From positions 677,009 through 741,008 of the forward strand of contig JAJVDF010000593.1 of assembly GCA_022410635.1 (NCBI GenBank): a stretch of DNA of 64,000 nt, in the 5' to 3' direction. Of the stretch, positions 44,823 to 57,491 are shown piece by piece (the first letter of the stretch is position 1; each line of letters begins with the position of its first letter). The position numbers were made by a program, and so were the translations under genes. The notes beneath the pieces were generated by a model that saw only the letters and a program-made list of their open reading frames with translations, did no database searches and was not told the DNA's origin. Source of the stretch: Tretioscincus oriximinensis (lineage: Eukaryota > Chordata > Lepidosauria > Squamata > Gymnophthalmidae).

Positions 44823-45463
44823 GGTTTTTATACTTCCTTTTGCTCACCCGGAGGGATTCTGAGCGTCTTACAAGCTATTTTTTTGCCTGAAGGCTCACAT
44901 TCTATCGTCCCCATCACACTGTGATGGCACCTATTCATCTACCTATTCATCTCACTTTCAAACAGCTAGGTTGGCTGAAGCTAAGCCCAGTAGAGGGCGC
45001 TCACCCCTTTTCACAGCAGACATATGGACCTCGAATTATCAGCCTCTCTGTTGAAAGGCCTGTGCTTAACTTCTGCACCACCGTGCCTCAGAGAGCAAAC
45101 TATCCAATAGCATTTGATAGAAGGGGCTACTGAACTCCCAATTTGATAACCAAAATTGATGCCAGGAGAGAGTATCACATGCATAGAAAATCTTGCTTGT
45201 CAAGAGCTACAGAATGGCAAAACTTAGAATATATAGAAAAAGTCCAGACAAGGTGAAATAAAACCAGTGCAACCATATTCCAGATAATTGGTAAAATGTG
45301 CAATGAATAAACTCCATATGGATGCAGCTGTAGAATGTGCAGTAATATATTTCTTAATAATTTGTGACTATTCCAGACAGCAACAATTACTTTCTTTTTT
45401 GGATGCTGTTTCCAAAAGATGTTAGCTTTTTGGAAATGAGGTGAGAGAACTCCGTCAACTAAA
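44823..45463 (+). repeat. 650-bp composite repeat, copy B
   Basis: Direct copy of 23340-23990. Contains an older-type SINE (44823-45112, minus strand) plus the same non-SINE flank. It lacks about 20 bp near 45430 and has 21 bp near 44910 that copy A lacks. Confidence 0.9.
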
Positions 45464-46307
45464 ATATTTTTCGTTAAAAGATTTTCATACACTTACAAAT
45501 CTGAAGATTATTTCCAACTTGTTTCTTCATTCCGTCCTTTGTAAGGCTATTGGGAGAACATGTGGATGATACGGAAGACCTGCCTTCCTTTTAAAAGACA
45601 AACTATAAAATGAGGGAAACACACTGCAGCCACTTTTGCACTCAATGGATTCTGGTGGGATGAAAGAGGTTAATGAGATAATGGAGGAGGCAGGTATACA
45701 GCCAAGTAAAACAATATTGGTAACTCACACAAGACAGCTGACCAAGGCAGAGCCAACTAACTGCAGAGGCTCTGCTGTGTCTTCACAAATGCTGGAACTG
45801 CCATTCAGTTTCTGGATGATGTGAGCAGTGAACTCCATTTTTAGCCAGAAAAAGAGTCCATAGCAGCCACACAGCTCAATTATTTCAAGTGTTTTTGCCC
45901 GAATAAGTGCTTTCCTGGAGTGCGGCCATGACTTTGACCTCCATTTTGCATTGATAAAGGTCAGTGTTGGAAAGCATTGCCAGACTGATTTCCACTAACG
46001 CACACTTGAAACTAATGCAGTCATTAAAATGGCTGTCAAAATGTTACCTATGCTGTGGACCAACTTCAAAGGATTTAAAAAACAGTTATTCCACACTGTC
46101 AGAACAATTACAGAAAACTAAAAGTGCATCCCAAGCACAGGACTCCATAGCGCTGAACTTAGTGGCACCCACACCACCCTAGCACTGAGGGGAAGTGTGG
46201 AAAAGCAGCATGACGGTGCACCCTGTGAGAACTGAGCAACACACTGCCAGTTGCAGCCATGTTAGTAGTAGGGAAAACCACCTGATAAGTCTTGGTGGTT
46301 CAAAATA
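45464..46307. other. Unique sequence
   Basis: No recognised feature; the frames at 45636-45824 and 45964-46182 show no family motif. Confidence 0.5.
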
Positions 46308-46315
46308 GCCTCAGG

Positions 46316-46448
46316 CAGAGATGTCAAACGGGTGGCCCTCCAGATGTTCCATTTGGTTTTGCAGAGAGGACACAGTGCTGAGAGTGGAATGGAATGTTGG
46401 GAATTGCAGTTAAGGAACATCTGGAGGGCCACCAGTTTGACATCTATG
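46316..46448. mobile_element. Palindromic hAT MITE with 8-bp TSD
   Basis: 133 bp. Ends CAGAGATGTCAAAC and the inverse of CATAGATGTCAAAC. Duplications gcctcagg (46308-46315) and gcctaagg (46449-46456) match 7/8. Sister of 10519-10665. Confidence 0.9.
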
Positions 46449-46456
46449 GCCTAAGG

Positions 46457-48339
46457 GCACTAACCTCTTCTCCTGCCAGGTCTCAAAGTGGCTGTTTACC
46501 AAATGTTTGTCTATTCATTTTTAGTTTCTTTTCCCCAACAACAATGTCAAATTGTTTGCATTTGGGCTAGTATAATGTGAGGCCACCCTTGTACCTGGTC
46601 CAGAAGTTACAACTGGTTTAAAATGCAATAGCCAGTCAGGTGGCTAAAAATAATTAAAAAAATTAAAATAACTAAAAAAAATTGAAAAAAATTGAAATTT
46701 TTTTTTCCAAATCAAATTCACAGCAGCACCTCTAGGAGGCTCTGAAACTAATACCAGTCCCTAAAGGCACCCCCCTGTGCAAATAATAATAATTTAATAT
46801 ATATATATATTAATTTTAATTCACAGCAGCGCCATTAGGAGGTTCTGGCAAAAACCACAATTTCTTTAAAAAGAGATTTCCTGCTGGAAAAGTGGGGAGG
46901 GGGTGGCATAAAAAAAATACTGCCCAGGGGCATCGTACACCCCAAATACGGCCCTGCTGGCTTGCATTTCTGCCTTTAACCACTTACTTTGAGATCTCAT
47001 TGGCGGCAGAGCAGTGCAAAACCTCTATGACTGTTTTTACAGTTCGCAAACTATATTTTAATTTTGATTCAAGACCTGTTTCAGAGATATAAATATAAGC
47101 TAGAAGCTTAATCAATGCATTGAGAATCCTTCTAGCACGATCTACGAAAACTGAAAAGCAGCACTGAAAACAATGGGAATTGCAATCTACAGGGCACGCA
47201 CTTGGCAAATGATGTGATACATAAACCTATTGATGTAATGTTATTGATCCAATGGAAGGATTTCAATGATCTACAGTACTAGGAAACTCTATTTAAATGA
47301 GTTGTGTACACCAGATAAAGAACAACATGGGAAAAAAAAGACAAAAGTCAGAAAATGAGTAGGAAGGATATTGTGAAGATGGAGAAAAAATGTCTGAGAT
47401 AATTATGTCAATGATGGGAGAAGACCTGCAGCTAACAGACTGTGAAATACCACGGATACTTAAGAAGAAGCATAGGTATTTGAGAAAGCCACTAGGGGAA
47501 GGCTATCAGGTTGATTTGAGAGAGACTGAATGATTGAAGACGTTAGACAAGGAATATGCAAGGGTATTTAGGACAAGTGGATCAACTCTCAGGCAATGTA
47601 TTTTTTTCATCTTCAAGGCATGAATTGAGGCCCTTGCTTGGCGAACCAACAATCCCATCTTTGAGAGTGGGCATGCCAGATTTTGGAGATAAAAAATCAT
47701 AAAGATGAGATGCCTTTCTTCTCTACCCTCCATGACAGTGGGACACTCCTTTCTGAGGCTGGGCATGCATACCAGGGACGGATTTAGGCTGTATTTTGCC
47801 CATGGGCTCCAATTTACTTACTTCCATGCTTACTTGTTTACTTATTTATTTATTTATTTACTTATTTATTTATTTTATTCCCCTCTTTCCTCAACTTCTT
47901 TGGGTTTTATAATAATTAAAGCAATAAAAAATATTACTATCTTCTTAGTATTACCGATATCTATATTTTGCCTAAATTCACTTATGTTCATGACACTTTC
48001 GGACAAAACTATTTGGCTTTCCAGTCAGACTCCACTAACTTCCTATTTGAATAATACGCATATACTTCAGGCCTTGAACTTGGCTGCTGGATTTTTTTAA
48101 TATTGTATTTTACATGTGTTTTTTGCCTGTATTTTATATGCTCAGTACATGGCTGGCGCTATTTAAATAAACAATAATAATAATAAATGATTATATCAAT
48201 TTGAATAATAATAAATAAGGATATCAATAAATAAGGATATCAATTGGATTGCATTTCTATCTCACCCTGAATCCTAAGGGCAATAAAACAAGACAAAAAA
48301 GCCATTAAAATTGATATTATAGAATATTTATTATAGCAC
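46457..48339. other. Unique sequence with AT microsatellites
   Basis: Low-complexity AT tracts at about 46650-46810. 'cagcagcacctctaggaggctctg' is loosely like the interior of the TAGRCTGACCAGAT family. (TTTA)n at about 47840-47875. 'ccagggacggatttaggc' at about 47772 could be a lone hAT terminus. Confidence 0.45.
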
Positions 48340-48790
48340 ATTCCAGTTAAGATTTTAGTTTTGAAGTTTAAGGCTCTCCTTGGTCTTGCCACTCCATATC
48401 TTTCTTCCTTTATTTCTTACTATCAGCCACCCAGGATTCTCCATTCTGCTCAGTTTTGGCATCTAGTTCAACTGAGACTCTTTTTATCCTAGTCTCATCT
48501 CTGCTTGTTTTCTCTTCTTGCTCCTTATGTATGGCTCTTACTTCCTGCCCACCTTCGTTCTTCTCCCACAAACCATGGTGTCCTTGATGTTTATCTTCAC
48601 TAGGGTTTTTGATAGTCCTCAGTAATTTTGTTTTTGTAAATAGTATTCCTATTTTATGTTAATTTAGGTGTTGCTTGTTTTGTTTTTAAATACTGTATTT
48701 TACATTGTGTTTTTATCTTTTATTTTCCACGGTTTGTACAGCACCAAGTACATAGTTAGTGCTATGTAAATAAACATTATTTATTATTAT
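48340..48790 (+). mobile_element. L2-like LINE C-terminal remnant and tail
   Basis: Translation VLKFKALLGLATPYLSSFISYYQPPRILHSAQF resembles the FKALHGLAPxYLSdLxxxYxPxRxLRS segment of L2-group ORF2. A tail '...gctatgtaaataaacatt' and a (TTG)n run (48784-48809) follow. Decayed. Confidence 0.65.
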
Positions 48791-48809
48791 TGTTGTTGTT
48801 GTTGTTGTT

Positions 48810-50300
48810 AAAGAAGCAAGGCGCCTCTTCAAGTCAAAGGTATAGAAGTGCATCCCGGTAAGACATGATGGAGCTTGATGCACCTCTGAAAGGAAGTCAT
48901 TCCACATTTGGGAATCACTTGGGAAGGTTCATTTCCTGTGTCCCAAGATTTCTGATGAAAATTGTCCATCCTACATTTATGGCACCATAGACAAATATTA
49001 TGATGGCAAGGGAACTGGCATGGTTGCCGTGTGGCTCCTGCTACTTCCCAGAATGGAGATATGTTGATCATGGGCATCTTCTTCAGATGCTGTGAGTGGT
49101 TGCACAAATAAATGGTTTTCTGCAGACCATTTTCATTTCAAAGTCATTGAAAGCTTCTTTTAAAAAAAATGCTTGCTTCCTGGAAGCAACACCTGGTGGG
49201 GAAATTAACGGGAACCTCATAGAAAAATGCTGAACAACAAGTGCACACAAGCTCAAGATGTTCATCTGTTTTTGGTTTTGGTAAGAAGAGCAAAGTTGCA
49301 ACAACTGTAGTTACAAAGGAATTTCTCTAACAGTTATCTGAGTTTTTTCAAACAATAAAAGCAAGAGAGAAAAGAGGCATTTTCCCCTGATAATATTTGT
49401 ACTGCAAACCTGGTGTGAGAAGCTACATGTGACTAGAATCATCACAAAACCATAACCCTTTTCCATTTCACTGACATATATGGACCAATTTGCAAAAAAT
49501 AGCTCCAATAACTTCAATCGAATCCTGTGATTTTGTTACAATTAGGTATTTTTTAACCAAGGCCTATTTCCCCCCATGCGTACACCAAGGATCTACATTT
49601 CATAATACAAATTCTGGTGATAAAATCATTTAAATTCCCCTGAGAAATGCCCTTCATCCTCTTTATTGGAGTGGCATTCCTGGTGGCTTTCATATCAGCA
49701 AAAAGAGTGTCTGAGATAATTGCTCCTTCCATGGAGGATCAATACTGAATAATCCATCAAGGTGAGATAGTCCTTTTCTATTTGTCCAGATTTCATTCTG
49801 CAGACAAATCCTTCCCTTCACAGGGCAAACTGTGTATAATGTTTTCCTCCTTTTGCTATCACGACAAACAAGTAGGAAAAACAACATGATCCTTTTGATG
49901 GAAGACTGTAGGCATATCCTAAAGGAATAGGAAAGTCTGACATTTTCACAGTTCAATTGATAATGTTTAGTTCCAATTATAGAACTAAGAAGCTGTTATG
50001 GGCTATCAAAGTTATATAGAAAATCAAACCATCAGAAAATGGTTCTTGAAGACTTTCTCGTAACTGTCATATAGTGTTTCCATGTCTACTTGAAGAGTAG
50101 AAAGTTTGGGAATAAATAATCATTGTGTAAAGAACGAATTTCAAATGAAATTATTGAATGAATTATTACCCCACTTACTTTCTTAGGAATTCAAGGACAA
50201 TGGAGTTCTTATCACACCTAAACAATTTACCATTTACAAAATGAGAATTTTCACTTAGGAAAGAAAGTAATGAGTGACAGCAAAGTCAAGGGTTAAAACA
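48810..50300. other. Unique sequence
   Basis: No recognised gene or repeat. Confidence 0.5.
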
Positions 50301-51070
50301 TGTTGCCGCCGATGGCCAGGCTCCCGGACTGACACCACGAGACGAATTGCAAGTTTAACAAGTGTTTAATAATAGCTTAACATCATGGCAAAACCTAAAC
50401 NTAAACCCGTAACAATACGCAAATCCGAAACATACTAAATTAAAGTGCATTTGAACAATAAATAACTATAATACAACCCAGAATTGAAACCTAGAGTTGG
50501 AGAAAAGGCCATGGCTGTAAAGTAGGGGAGTGTGGCAGGTGCAGCAGCTTGCCTGACAATATCGGTCAGCCATCCAGCCTGACCCAGGCCACACCCCTCT
50601 GCAGTGGCCCCTCCCAGCTGCCTGCCCCTCTTGGCGTGGCAGCCTGACCCTGCTGCCCAGCCCGGGCCGACCAGCAGACTCCAACTGCCAATGCTCGTCA
50701 CGTGGGTCCACGTCTGGCCACCCTCCTGGTGGCCAAGCCCATGGCCATCTACCCGGCCCAGGCCGTCCAGCAGCATACCAATTGCCCACTTTCATGAGCA
50801 TTGCTCAAGCTTCACCTTGAGCCCCAGAGGATCAAGGAGAATACAAGGGTTCCCAAGGATCATTCCTGTGTACAGCCACCTCCATGACTCGGAATTGCGT
50901 TCAGCCTTGCCCATCCCCATGGCAGGCTCCGCAATTCCAAACCTTTTATGAAGGCCGCCTATGAACTATGGGATAGTCAGGGGATGGCTGATCCTCCAAC
51001 CAGTCTATGGCTACCCCTTTTCCGGCCTGGCAAGCTGCGTCATGCCACAAGAGTGGCCCCACGCTGGACA
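50301..51070 (-). mobile_element. Solo-LTR-like element
   Basis: On the minus strand it begins TGTCCAGCGTGGGGCC and ends ...CATCGGCGGCAACA. It has 'cataaaagg' as a TATA-like box (about 50942-50950) and 'attaaacacttgttaaac' followed by a 'tctcgtggtgtcagtccggg' U5-like end. About 770 bp; no internal genes. The next bases on each side (aaaaca and aagaaa) are not a clear duplication. The 110-residue reverse frames inside are probably chance. Confidence 0.6.
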
Positions 51071-51159
51071 AAGAAAAAAATATTTATCGCACAACACTCA
51101 AACCATTGAGAACACTAATAGAAAAGACAATTTGGGCCAATATGGGGTTGTTGTTCTAT

Positions 51160-51290
51160 GAAGTTTAATACCTCAAGAGGTTGTGACTGCAAACAGTCTG
51201 AATAACTTCAATAAAACATTAGACACATACAGGAAGACCAGTATAGAATGGATGACCAATAGAACAGGCCACTCAGGTGCTGCCTCCAGG
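51160..51290 (+). mobile_element. CR1-type LINE fragment
   Basis: 'aatacctcaagaggttgtgactgcaaacag...aataacttcaataaaacatt' resembles the LINE end at 15640-15702 (PEEVM...LDNL), followed by 'aggtgctgcctcc', a phrase from the 3' UTR. Confidence 0.5.
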
Positions 51291-51329
51291 TTAGCAAGGC
51301 AAGCAGGATGTCCCTAAAGCCTAAATAAT

Positions 51330-51615
51330 TTGAGCCTTCTCCCTTATCAACCTACCTGTGCCTTAAGATCTGCAAGGAAGGCCCTTCCTGGTTGTACAAC
51401 CACACTCAACAGCAAATGGAGTGGGGCAGGGCCTTCTGGGTGGTTGCCTTTAGACTATGGAATAATCTCCCCCTCAATGTGTGATAGTCACCATCAATGT
51501 GCTCTTTTAGAAGATCCTTGAAGATGCACCTTGTTAACCTGGCCTTTGATTGAAGAAATGCCATTTTCCTTCTTATCTTCAGATATTGTTTTAATATGCC
51601 AACTTTGTATCTGTC
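51330..51615 (+). mobile_element. L2-type LINE C-terminal remnant
   Basis: Translation WNNLPLNV then SPSMCSFRRSLKMHLVNLAFD (about 51458-51551) matches the L2 C-terminal block, with two stops in between. Confidence 0.8.
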
Positions 51616-51624
51616 TGAAGTAGA

Positions 51625-51682
51625 TGGATGGATGGATGGATGGATGGATGGATGGCAGGCAGGCAGGCAGGCAGGCAGGCAG

Positions 51683-51747
<65 letters not shown>

Positions 51748-51748
51748 G
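51625..51748. repeat. Compound (GATG)n(GCAG)n(GATA)n microsatellite
   Basis: Three pure blocks in order, each differing by one position from the next, with sharp borders near 51652 and 51683. Confidence 0.97.
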
Positions 51749-54443
51749 AAGCATTATATAGAGAGGTTCTCCAGATTTACAGACAATTTATTGGTTAGAC
51801 AATTCATTTGTCTTGCTTTTAAAATACTGCCACTCAAAATATTAATTTTTATATTTGAAAACACAGAAGAGAATGAAAAATTGTGTTGGCAGTTTCCTTG
51901 GGTTTTATAATTTGTTTCTTTGTGCAAAAGCAGCAAAGAGTGACTTCTATTATGGTTTAGCTACGAATCTACATAGGATAACTTCCAGCTGTTGACCGTG
52001 TGATTAGTCCTTTAAAGTGCAAAAATGGTTGTTTACAAATACCTATAATTACTGTAATTTTCAGACGAAAAATCTGTGTACACCTCAAATCAGCCCACAT
52101 GGTAGTTTTTGCCTGGACGGAATTATTATCTTTATGACTAGAAATCTCAGTCACATTTTTTGTAAAATAAATAAAAATAAAATAAAATTAGGAAAATATA
52201 TTTTTGACTGCAGAAATATATTTTAGTTTGAATAGACCTCTGAGATATCCAACAGCTTCAATAATGTTTTCTATTCAGGGGAGGAAAAAACATTTTTTTT
52301 CCTTGATAGCATTTATTTTATATTCACTACACTGAAATGACTTTTTCTAAATTTTGCCAGGAAAGACTTATCATATGTGGGTGCCATTGCTGTAACATAA
52401 AGATAAGGATGGAAGCTTATTGCACTCAGAAGCTCATGAGTCTGTAAATTGGAACTATCCTTCAAAGCACAATAGATTTTACCAATTCAGATTTCCCCCC
52501 CTTAAAATAAGCAGGACGAGTGTTATTTTCCTCTAAGATGTTTTATTTCTTTAACTTGAGAAAGCATAGCTAGATATATATCATATGAAAATTAAAAACC
52601 ATTACTCTGATATTGGCAACAGACACACGAGTTTTTCCTGCCGCAATGTTAGCACCATCATGATGTCTCCTCCCCACATTATAATGGAATTTGGGGAAAA
52701 TGTCTGTGGTCCAGGATTCTTTCAGACAACATTGTGAAACTCCCCGTATTCCTGTTCTTATGTTTTCATGTGCTGCTTGACAATGGGAGAGGGCAGCATG
52801 TCACGAGAACATAACAAGGAGGGCATGAAATCTGATAAATTCTCAGATGTGCAAATTGACAGGATTACGGACCAATGTAATGGGAACACACTTTTCTCGA
52901 AGGATCTAAGGGGATTGTTACAAACGTTTGAGGGTACACATACATGGGTTATTTGGGGTTTGGGGGGCTACTATCTTGGTCAATCTTTGAAAAAGATACT
53001 GATTTGGGGGTAGACCTCAATGAAACATGGCACAGACTGGAGCTTGCAAAACCAGGGTACAAAATCAACCCTCTTTTTTGTAGATACTCTTGAAATATGT
53101 TTGGGAGTAAAACGAAAAACTCAAGGAAGTTTGACTGGATACTTCATCAAGTTCTACAATCTGTTCTGACACTTGTTTTTTTTTATAAACTGAACCCAAA
53201 AACTAAACTTTTTTGAAGTGCCCATTAAAGTTTAACAATAATATGCTAAAAAAAGGTCTACTTGTCTGCCTGATACATCCAAGACTCAGCTTTGTTTGGC
53301 AACTTGTGCCACAGTATTTTTGGAAAATAGAAACATGGTTTCTCCACACAACATTTTATGGTTCTCTGTCATGTCCTAATTTATGTCCTAATTTACAGTG
53401 GCAAAACTCACAACAGGGCTGCCACCACCCCACAGCCATGGAGTTTCGCTGCATGGAAAAATTCTTGGCAGGGTGTGATCATGCCACTGCTGCCACTACC
53501 ACTGGTGGCCTGAAGCTTCACCTCAAGGTAAGAGTGGAGGGCAGTGAGAAGGGAGAGAAGACGGTAGAGGGAAGCTATACAGCATGCCCTATAATGCCTT
53601 GGAGTTGGCTTTCAACTAGTTATATAATATTTTGTTTGAACACGCAATCATCAAAGAAGCTTTTGCAGATGGCAGCCCTCCACTTCAGTATAGAAATGGC
53701 TAAGGAATAAAACCCAGTGAAGTTTATGCATCTTGCATCTTCCATTTCATTTCCATTAACTAGCTACACAGTGACTTCAAAGATAATTGATCCACAAATC
53801 CACGACTACAGAGATAATCCAATCAACATAGGGTATCATGCCCCTAGAGACTTTTATTAATCCCTTTTCTTCTATTTAGCTATCCCTATAGTTTAGTGTG
53901 GGACTTGGTTGTTTTTGTATAGTTATTTTGGGAGGGAACCTTATTTAGACCCTGTTCCTTTAAGAAACCTAGTGGGAGGCCCTAGGGTGTTAGTTATATT
54001 TGCTCCCCTTCCTTGGTTTCAGCTTGGGTGTTGCAGAGCTGGGAGACAGCATGCTTCAGACAGCAAAGAGTTTAACTCAAAGCAAGCAAAAGAGTTTCAA
54101 GAACAAAAGCAAGTATTAGTTTTCAGAGGAGTTAGTTTTCAATCCGTTTTGTTGTATTCTAAAACAAACCGTTTTTATTTGAACTGTGTTTGCAAGAATT
54201 TCACCTTCTGTCTCCGACAAGGAAATAGCACCAAATGTAGAATCAGCATGGGGGAACAGAACACAGGGAGTAGAATGAAGAGTAGTACAGGAAACTAACC
54301 AGTCCAGTATGTAGTATATAACTTTGAAAGCAGGGACTCCCATCTCTGATTTGAAGATGGTCCATAAACTGTAGGCATGAAACAACGACTCAGTGCAGTG
54401 TTACATGATTGTTTTACTAGAAGAAGGACAGGTTGTATGGAAT
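51749..54443. other. Unique sequence, no gene seen
   Basis: 2.7 kb without a recognised element. Frames at 53213-53710 (165 residues) and 53909-54298 (129 residues) have no family motif and poor codon-like texture. Confidence 0.5.
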
Positions 54444-54451
54444 CACTAGGA

Positions 54452-54983
54452 TAGACTGACCAGATTTTCTGAGGCCCAAACCAGAGTAATTAATATTCGT
54501 GCTAATTTGCATATTCATAATTATGCAGATTACCCACCAACATGCATTCCCTCCCAAAATTCCCGCCCGGGAAATCTGTGAAGCATGTGAGAATTTTTTA
54601 AGTGTGAGAGAATTTTTAAACTGTGTGAGAATTTTTTTACAGAGGGGAGGGTGCCTTCAGGAGCTGGCCCCAGTTGCCAGAGACCCCTAGTGGTGGTGCA
54701 GTGTTGTTGTTGTTGTTTTTTTAAAAAAAATTAAGTGTGCGAGAATTGTTTGAAGTGCATGAATATTTTTATTTTTTACTGAGTGGAGGGTGCCTTCAGG
54801 AGCTGGTCCCGGTTACCAGACCCCCTAGTGGTGATGCAGTGATTTAAAAAAAATTTTTTTTATTTTTTTTTTATTTTTTTTTCTCAGCAAAAATTGGGGA
54901 AATGGTGCCCCCCCTTCCAAGAGGGTGGGGTATACACCCCAAAACCGGGTTCCCCCAAAAAGGGGGGGCATCTGGTCAGCCTA
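54452..54983. mobile_element. hAT-like element (TIR TAGRCTGACCAGAT), complete, 8-bp TSD
   Basis: TAGACTGACCAGATTTTCTG at the left and the inverse of TAGGCTGACCAGATGCCCCC at the right. Duplications cactagga (54444-54451) and cactaggg (54984-54991) match 7/8. The interior has a duplicated block ('ggtgccttcaggagctgg' at about 54650 and 54790). Non-autonomous. Confidence 0.9.
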
Positions 54984-54991
54984 CACTAGGG

Positions 54992-55548
54992 TCCTTCATG
55001 CAGGAAAGAAGAAAAAGTGCTCCTGAAATAATTTATTGAATTGTACGTACGTGGATATTTTTTTTTNAAAAAAAACAACTGTTTCTATAACCAGCTACAC
55101 GTTTTGGGAGTTGTGCTCATATGTCGTGCAAATGAAAGCTATCCTATTAAGTGATGTTGCTTCTTTTAACTTAAGAAATTGCCCCTCCATTTTCCACACG
55201 ATTTATTATTTTAGCTGAAATAAATAAGACTGATATGTTTTTTAAAGTATTAGAAGTATCCTTACTGTGCCTGCAGTTTGCTCATTGTAAGCTATCTATA
55301 CCTTCTCGTACATGTGGAAAATAATTGGGATGGGTATACAGATGGCAGGAAAATATCAATTAGAAAATGACATCTTTTTCGAAACGATAGGAAAGAAACA
55401 AGCAACTGTATATTCGGTATGTGTTGTCCCTCCATGTAAGATTCAGAGAAATGAAGATTTGCTCCCTGAACTAACTGTACAATTCATTCCGCAATCAGAG
55501 CTTTGCGTTTTAAACCCTGAATATCTCTAATTAATTAACACTAAATAA
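54992..55548. other. Unique sequence
   Basis: No recognised feature. Confidence 0.5.
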
Positions 55549-55730
55549 GGTCTTGTCCCCATTGAGCTTTATTATGGGCTCTATCTCAGAATAGGAGCTT
55601 GCTATCTACATGCTAGTGTAGACTATGGCAGGTCCCNAATGGGGCCTGCCATAGACTGCACTGGCATGTGGATGGCCAAGATCTGTCCAGATATACAGTC
55701 CATAAAAAGGCTCAGTGGGGATAGGGCCCC
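55549..55730. mobile_element. Palindromic MITE
   Basis: Left 'gtccccattgagctttat' pairs with right 'aaaggctcagtggggat'. A central inverted pair 'catgctagtgtagactatgg' and 'ccatagactgcactggcatg' also pairs. One N lies at the centre. Related fragment at 36628-36670. Confidence 0.75.
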
Positions 55731-55779
55731 AGTGTGCTATAGACCACTGAGACATCCGCTGGTCTAAACAATACAGTCT

Positions 55780-55995
55780 TTTGAGAGACTGCTAGTCAAT
55801 AAAATAAAATACCTCATTCTCTTTAATTAACATATGAAATAAACACAATCTGTAACACCTAGTGTGCAGCAGCAATTAAGAGGCACGGCTTAGTTAAACC
55901 TCCTAATATCTCATTTAAATATGCAATTAAAGGATAATTGCCTACAATCAATAAAAAAATGAAATATTTAGCAGGGGCCTCAATTATTAGGTTCT
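55780..55995. other. Candidate conserved non-coding element
   Basis: AT-rich, non-repetitive block dense in homeodomain/POU-like cores (TTAATTAA, CAATTAAG, ATGCAATTAAAG, TAATTG, CAATTATTAG) between two repeats. No coding frame. Conservation is a guess from texture. Confidence 0.35.
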
Positions 55996-56847
55996 TCTAA
56001 AATTTCTTTTCTTTTTTGGGTGAAGCTTTTTGCTTCTTGAAGCCAAGGCTTTACGTCTCTTGTTAAATAGCACGATGTGTCTCTGCGATCCCTTGATTTA
56101 TGCACTTACAGTCGCAACTGCCTTAAGCATTTCTATAGTCACATCAGTGCGTGTGACTAGAGGAGTCAAAAGCCAACGATTTCCTTTGCTGCTGTGCAAC
56201 TCTGGAAACTGTGATCTTTGACAAACAATTGTCAGCACCCTGACAAACTTCAGGTCCCAAGCTACTCGGAGGGGAAAAACAAGCAGGAAAAAAGGACAGT
56301 TTGGAAGGGGGGGAAAAGTCAAGGCAGTTTGTTTAGCTTAGTCCTGCTTTAAACTTTCAAAATAATTGTTAAAAGCCTTTCCTGTCTTTGTTGTTGGTTT
56401 TGCCAGGCTGTAGTTACTTCCAGATACCACTTATTTATTCTGCTCTGCTTGAACATCTCTATGTAGAATAAAACCTGTACCACAGAGTCCAACATTTTGA
56501 GATATAACCACCAGTGACAGGGCTTGGAACTTTGGGAACCTCCAGAGACCAATAAAACAAGGGAGGAAAGAAGGAATGGAAGGAAAGAAGGAAAGAGGAA
56601 TGGAAGGAAAGGATGAATAAAGGAAGGGACAAGAAAGAGAAGGAAGAGAAGGAAAACAGAAGCGGCAAGTGAAAGAGGAGGGATGGGCAGGAGGGAGGGA
56701 GTACATGGTGGCATGGATAGGATTAAGGGGAGAAGAAGCTAGAACCCATTGCATTACTGTAACACAACAGGCTAATTCCGCTACTTCTGGAATGAAGTGC
56801 TCTAGGGAGCAACCACATGATATTTTTTCACGTTTTCATAACTCTAA
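55996..56847. other. Unique sequence with polypurine tract
   Basis: GGAA/GAAA-rich purine tract at about 56559-56705. No gene recognised; reverse-strand frames across it are proline/serine/phenylalanine-rich artefacts. Confidence 0.6.
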
Positions 56848-57150
56848 GAAGAAGAAGAACTTGGTTCTTATACCCCGCTTTTCTTACCTTTCAAATGGAC
56901 TCAAAGCGACTTACAAGGATATATTTTGCCCGAAGGCTCCCATTCTATCTTACCCACCAGGTTATGGTGGTTCCCATGTATCTACTTGCAGTCAGTTGCA
57001 ATTTGTTGCNATTCATGCTTTCGAATAGCTGGGTTGGCTAGANCTACAGGCTAGTGGAAGGTGCTCACCCCTCCCCACGTCCCACACAGGGCTTCGAAAC
57101 CTGATCTCCCAGCTAAGAGGCGGATTCCAAAGCGACTGAGCTATCCGTGC
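56848..57150 (-). mobile_element. tRNA-headed SINE, near full length
   Basis: AAG tail at 56848-56860, 'ggttcttataccccgctttt', 'gaatagctgggttggcta', 'cgaaacctgatctcccag', and reversed A box 'gactgagctatccgtgc'. Very close to 15703-16193, but with a tail of only four AAG units. Confidence 0.92.
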
Positions 57151-57483
57151 CTGCTGCACAGGTGTGTGATTGCTGCACAGCATGAGGAAAGCATGTGGTA
57201 TAGTATAAAGCATGTTTTAAAAACACCAGAGAAAAGCAGCTATTGTAACACTTTCCCACAATGTAGCACAGTATACTGCACTTGCAACCAGGCATATGCA
57301 ACATGCTGATATTGTCTCACATCCAGAGATTTCACCAGCAGATGTCCAGCACCTGATACATCTGAGATTCCTAGTGCTGCTGCCTGTCCTTTTCCTTTGG
57401 GGTATTTTTGGTTGCTGTTCCTTGTACGATGTTATGCACCTCTGTCCAAAGTTCTTCAGGTATTCTTTCTAGCAGAACTAATT
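57151..57483. other. Unique sequence
   Basis: No recognised feature. Confidence 0.5.
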
Positions 57484-57491
57484 CCTTAAAC

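Noticed and set aside
50435..50951. Overlapping ~110-residue frames on both strands
   Set aside because: GC-rich LTR-like sequence; frames on opposite strands cover each other and none resembles a protein.
53213..53710. 165-residue forward frame
   Set aside because: No family motif and no upstream exon or promoter signals; probably chance.
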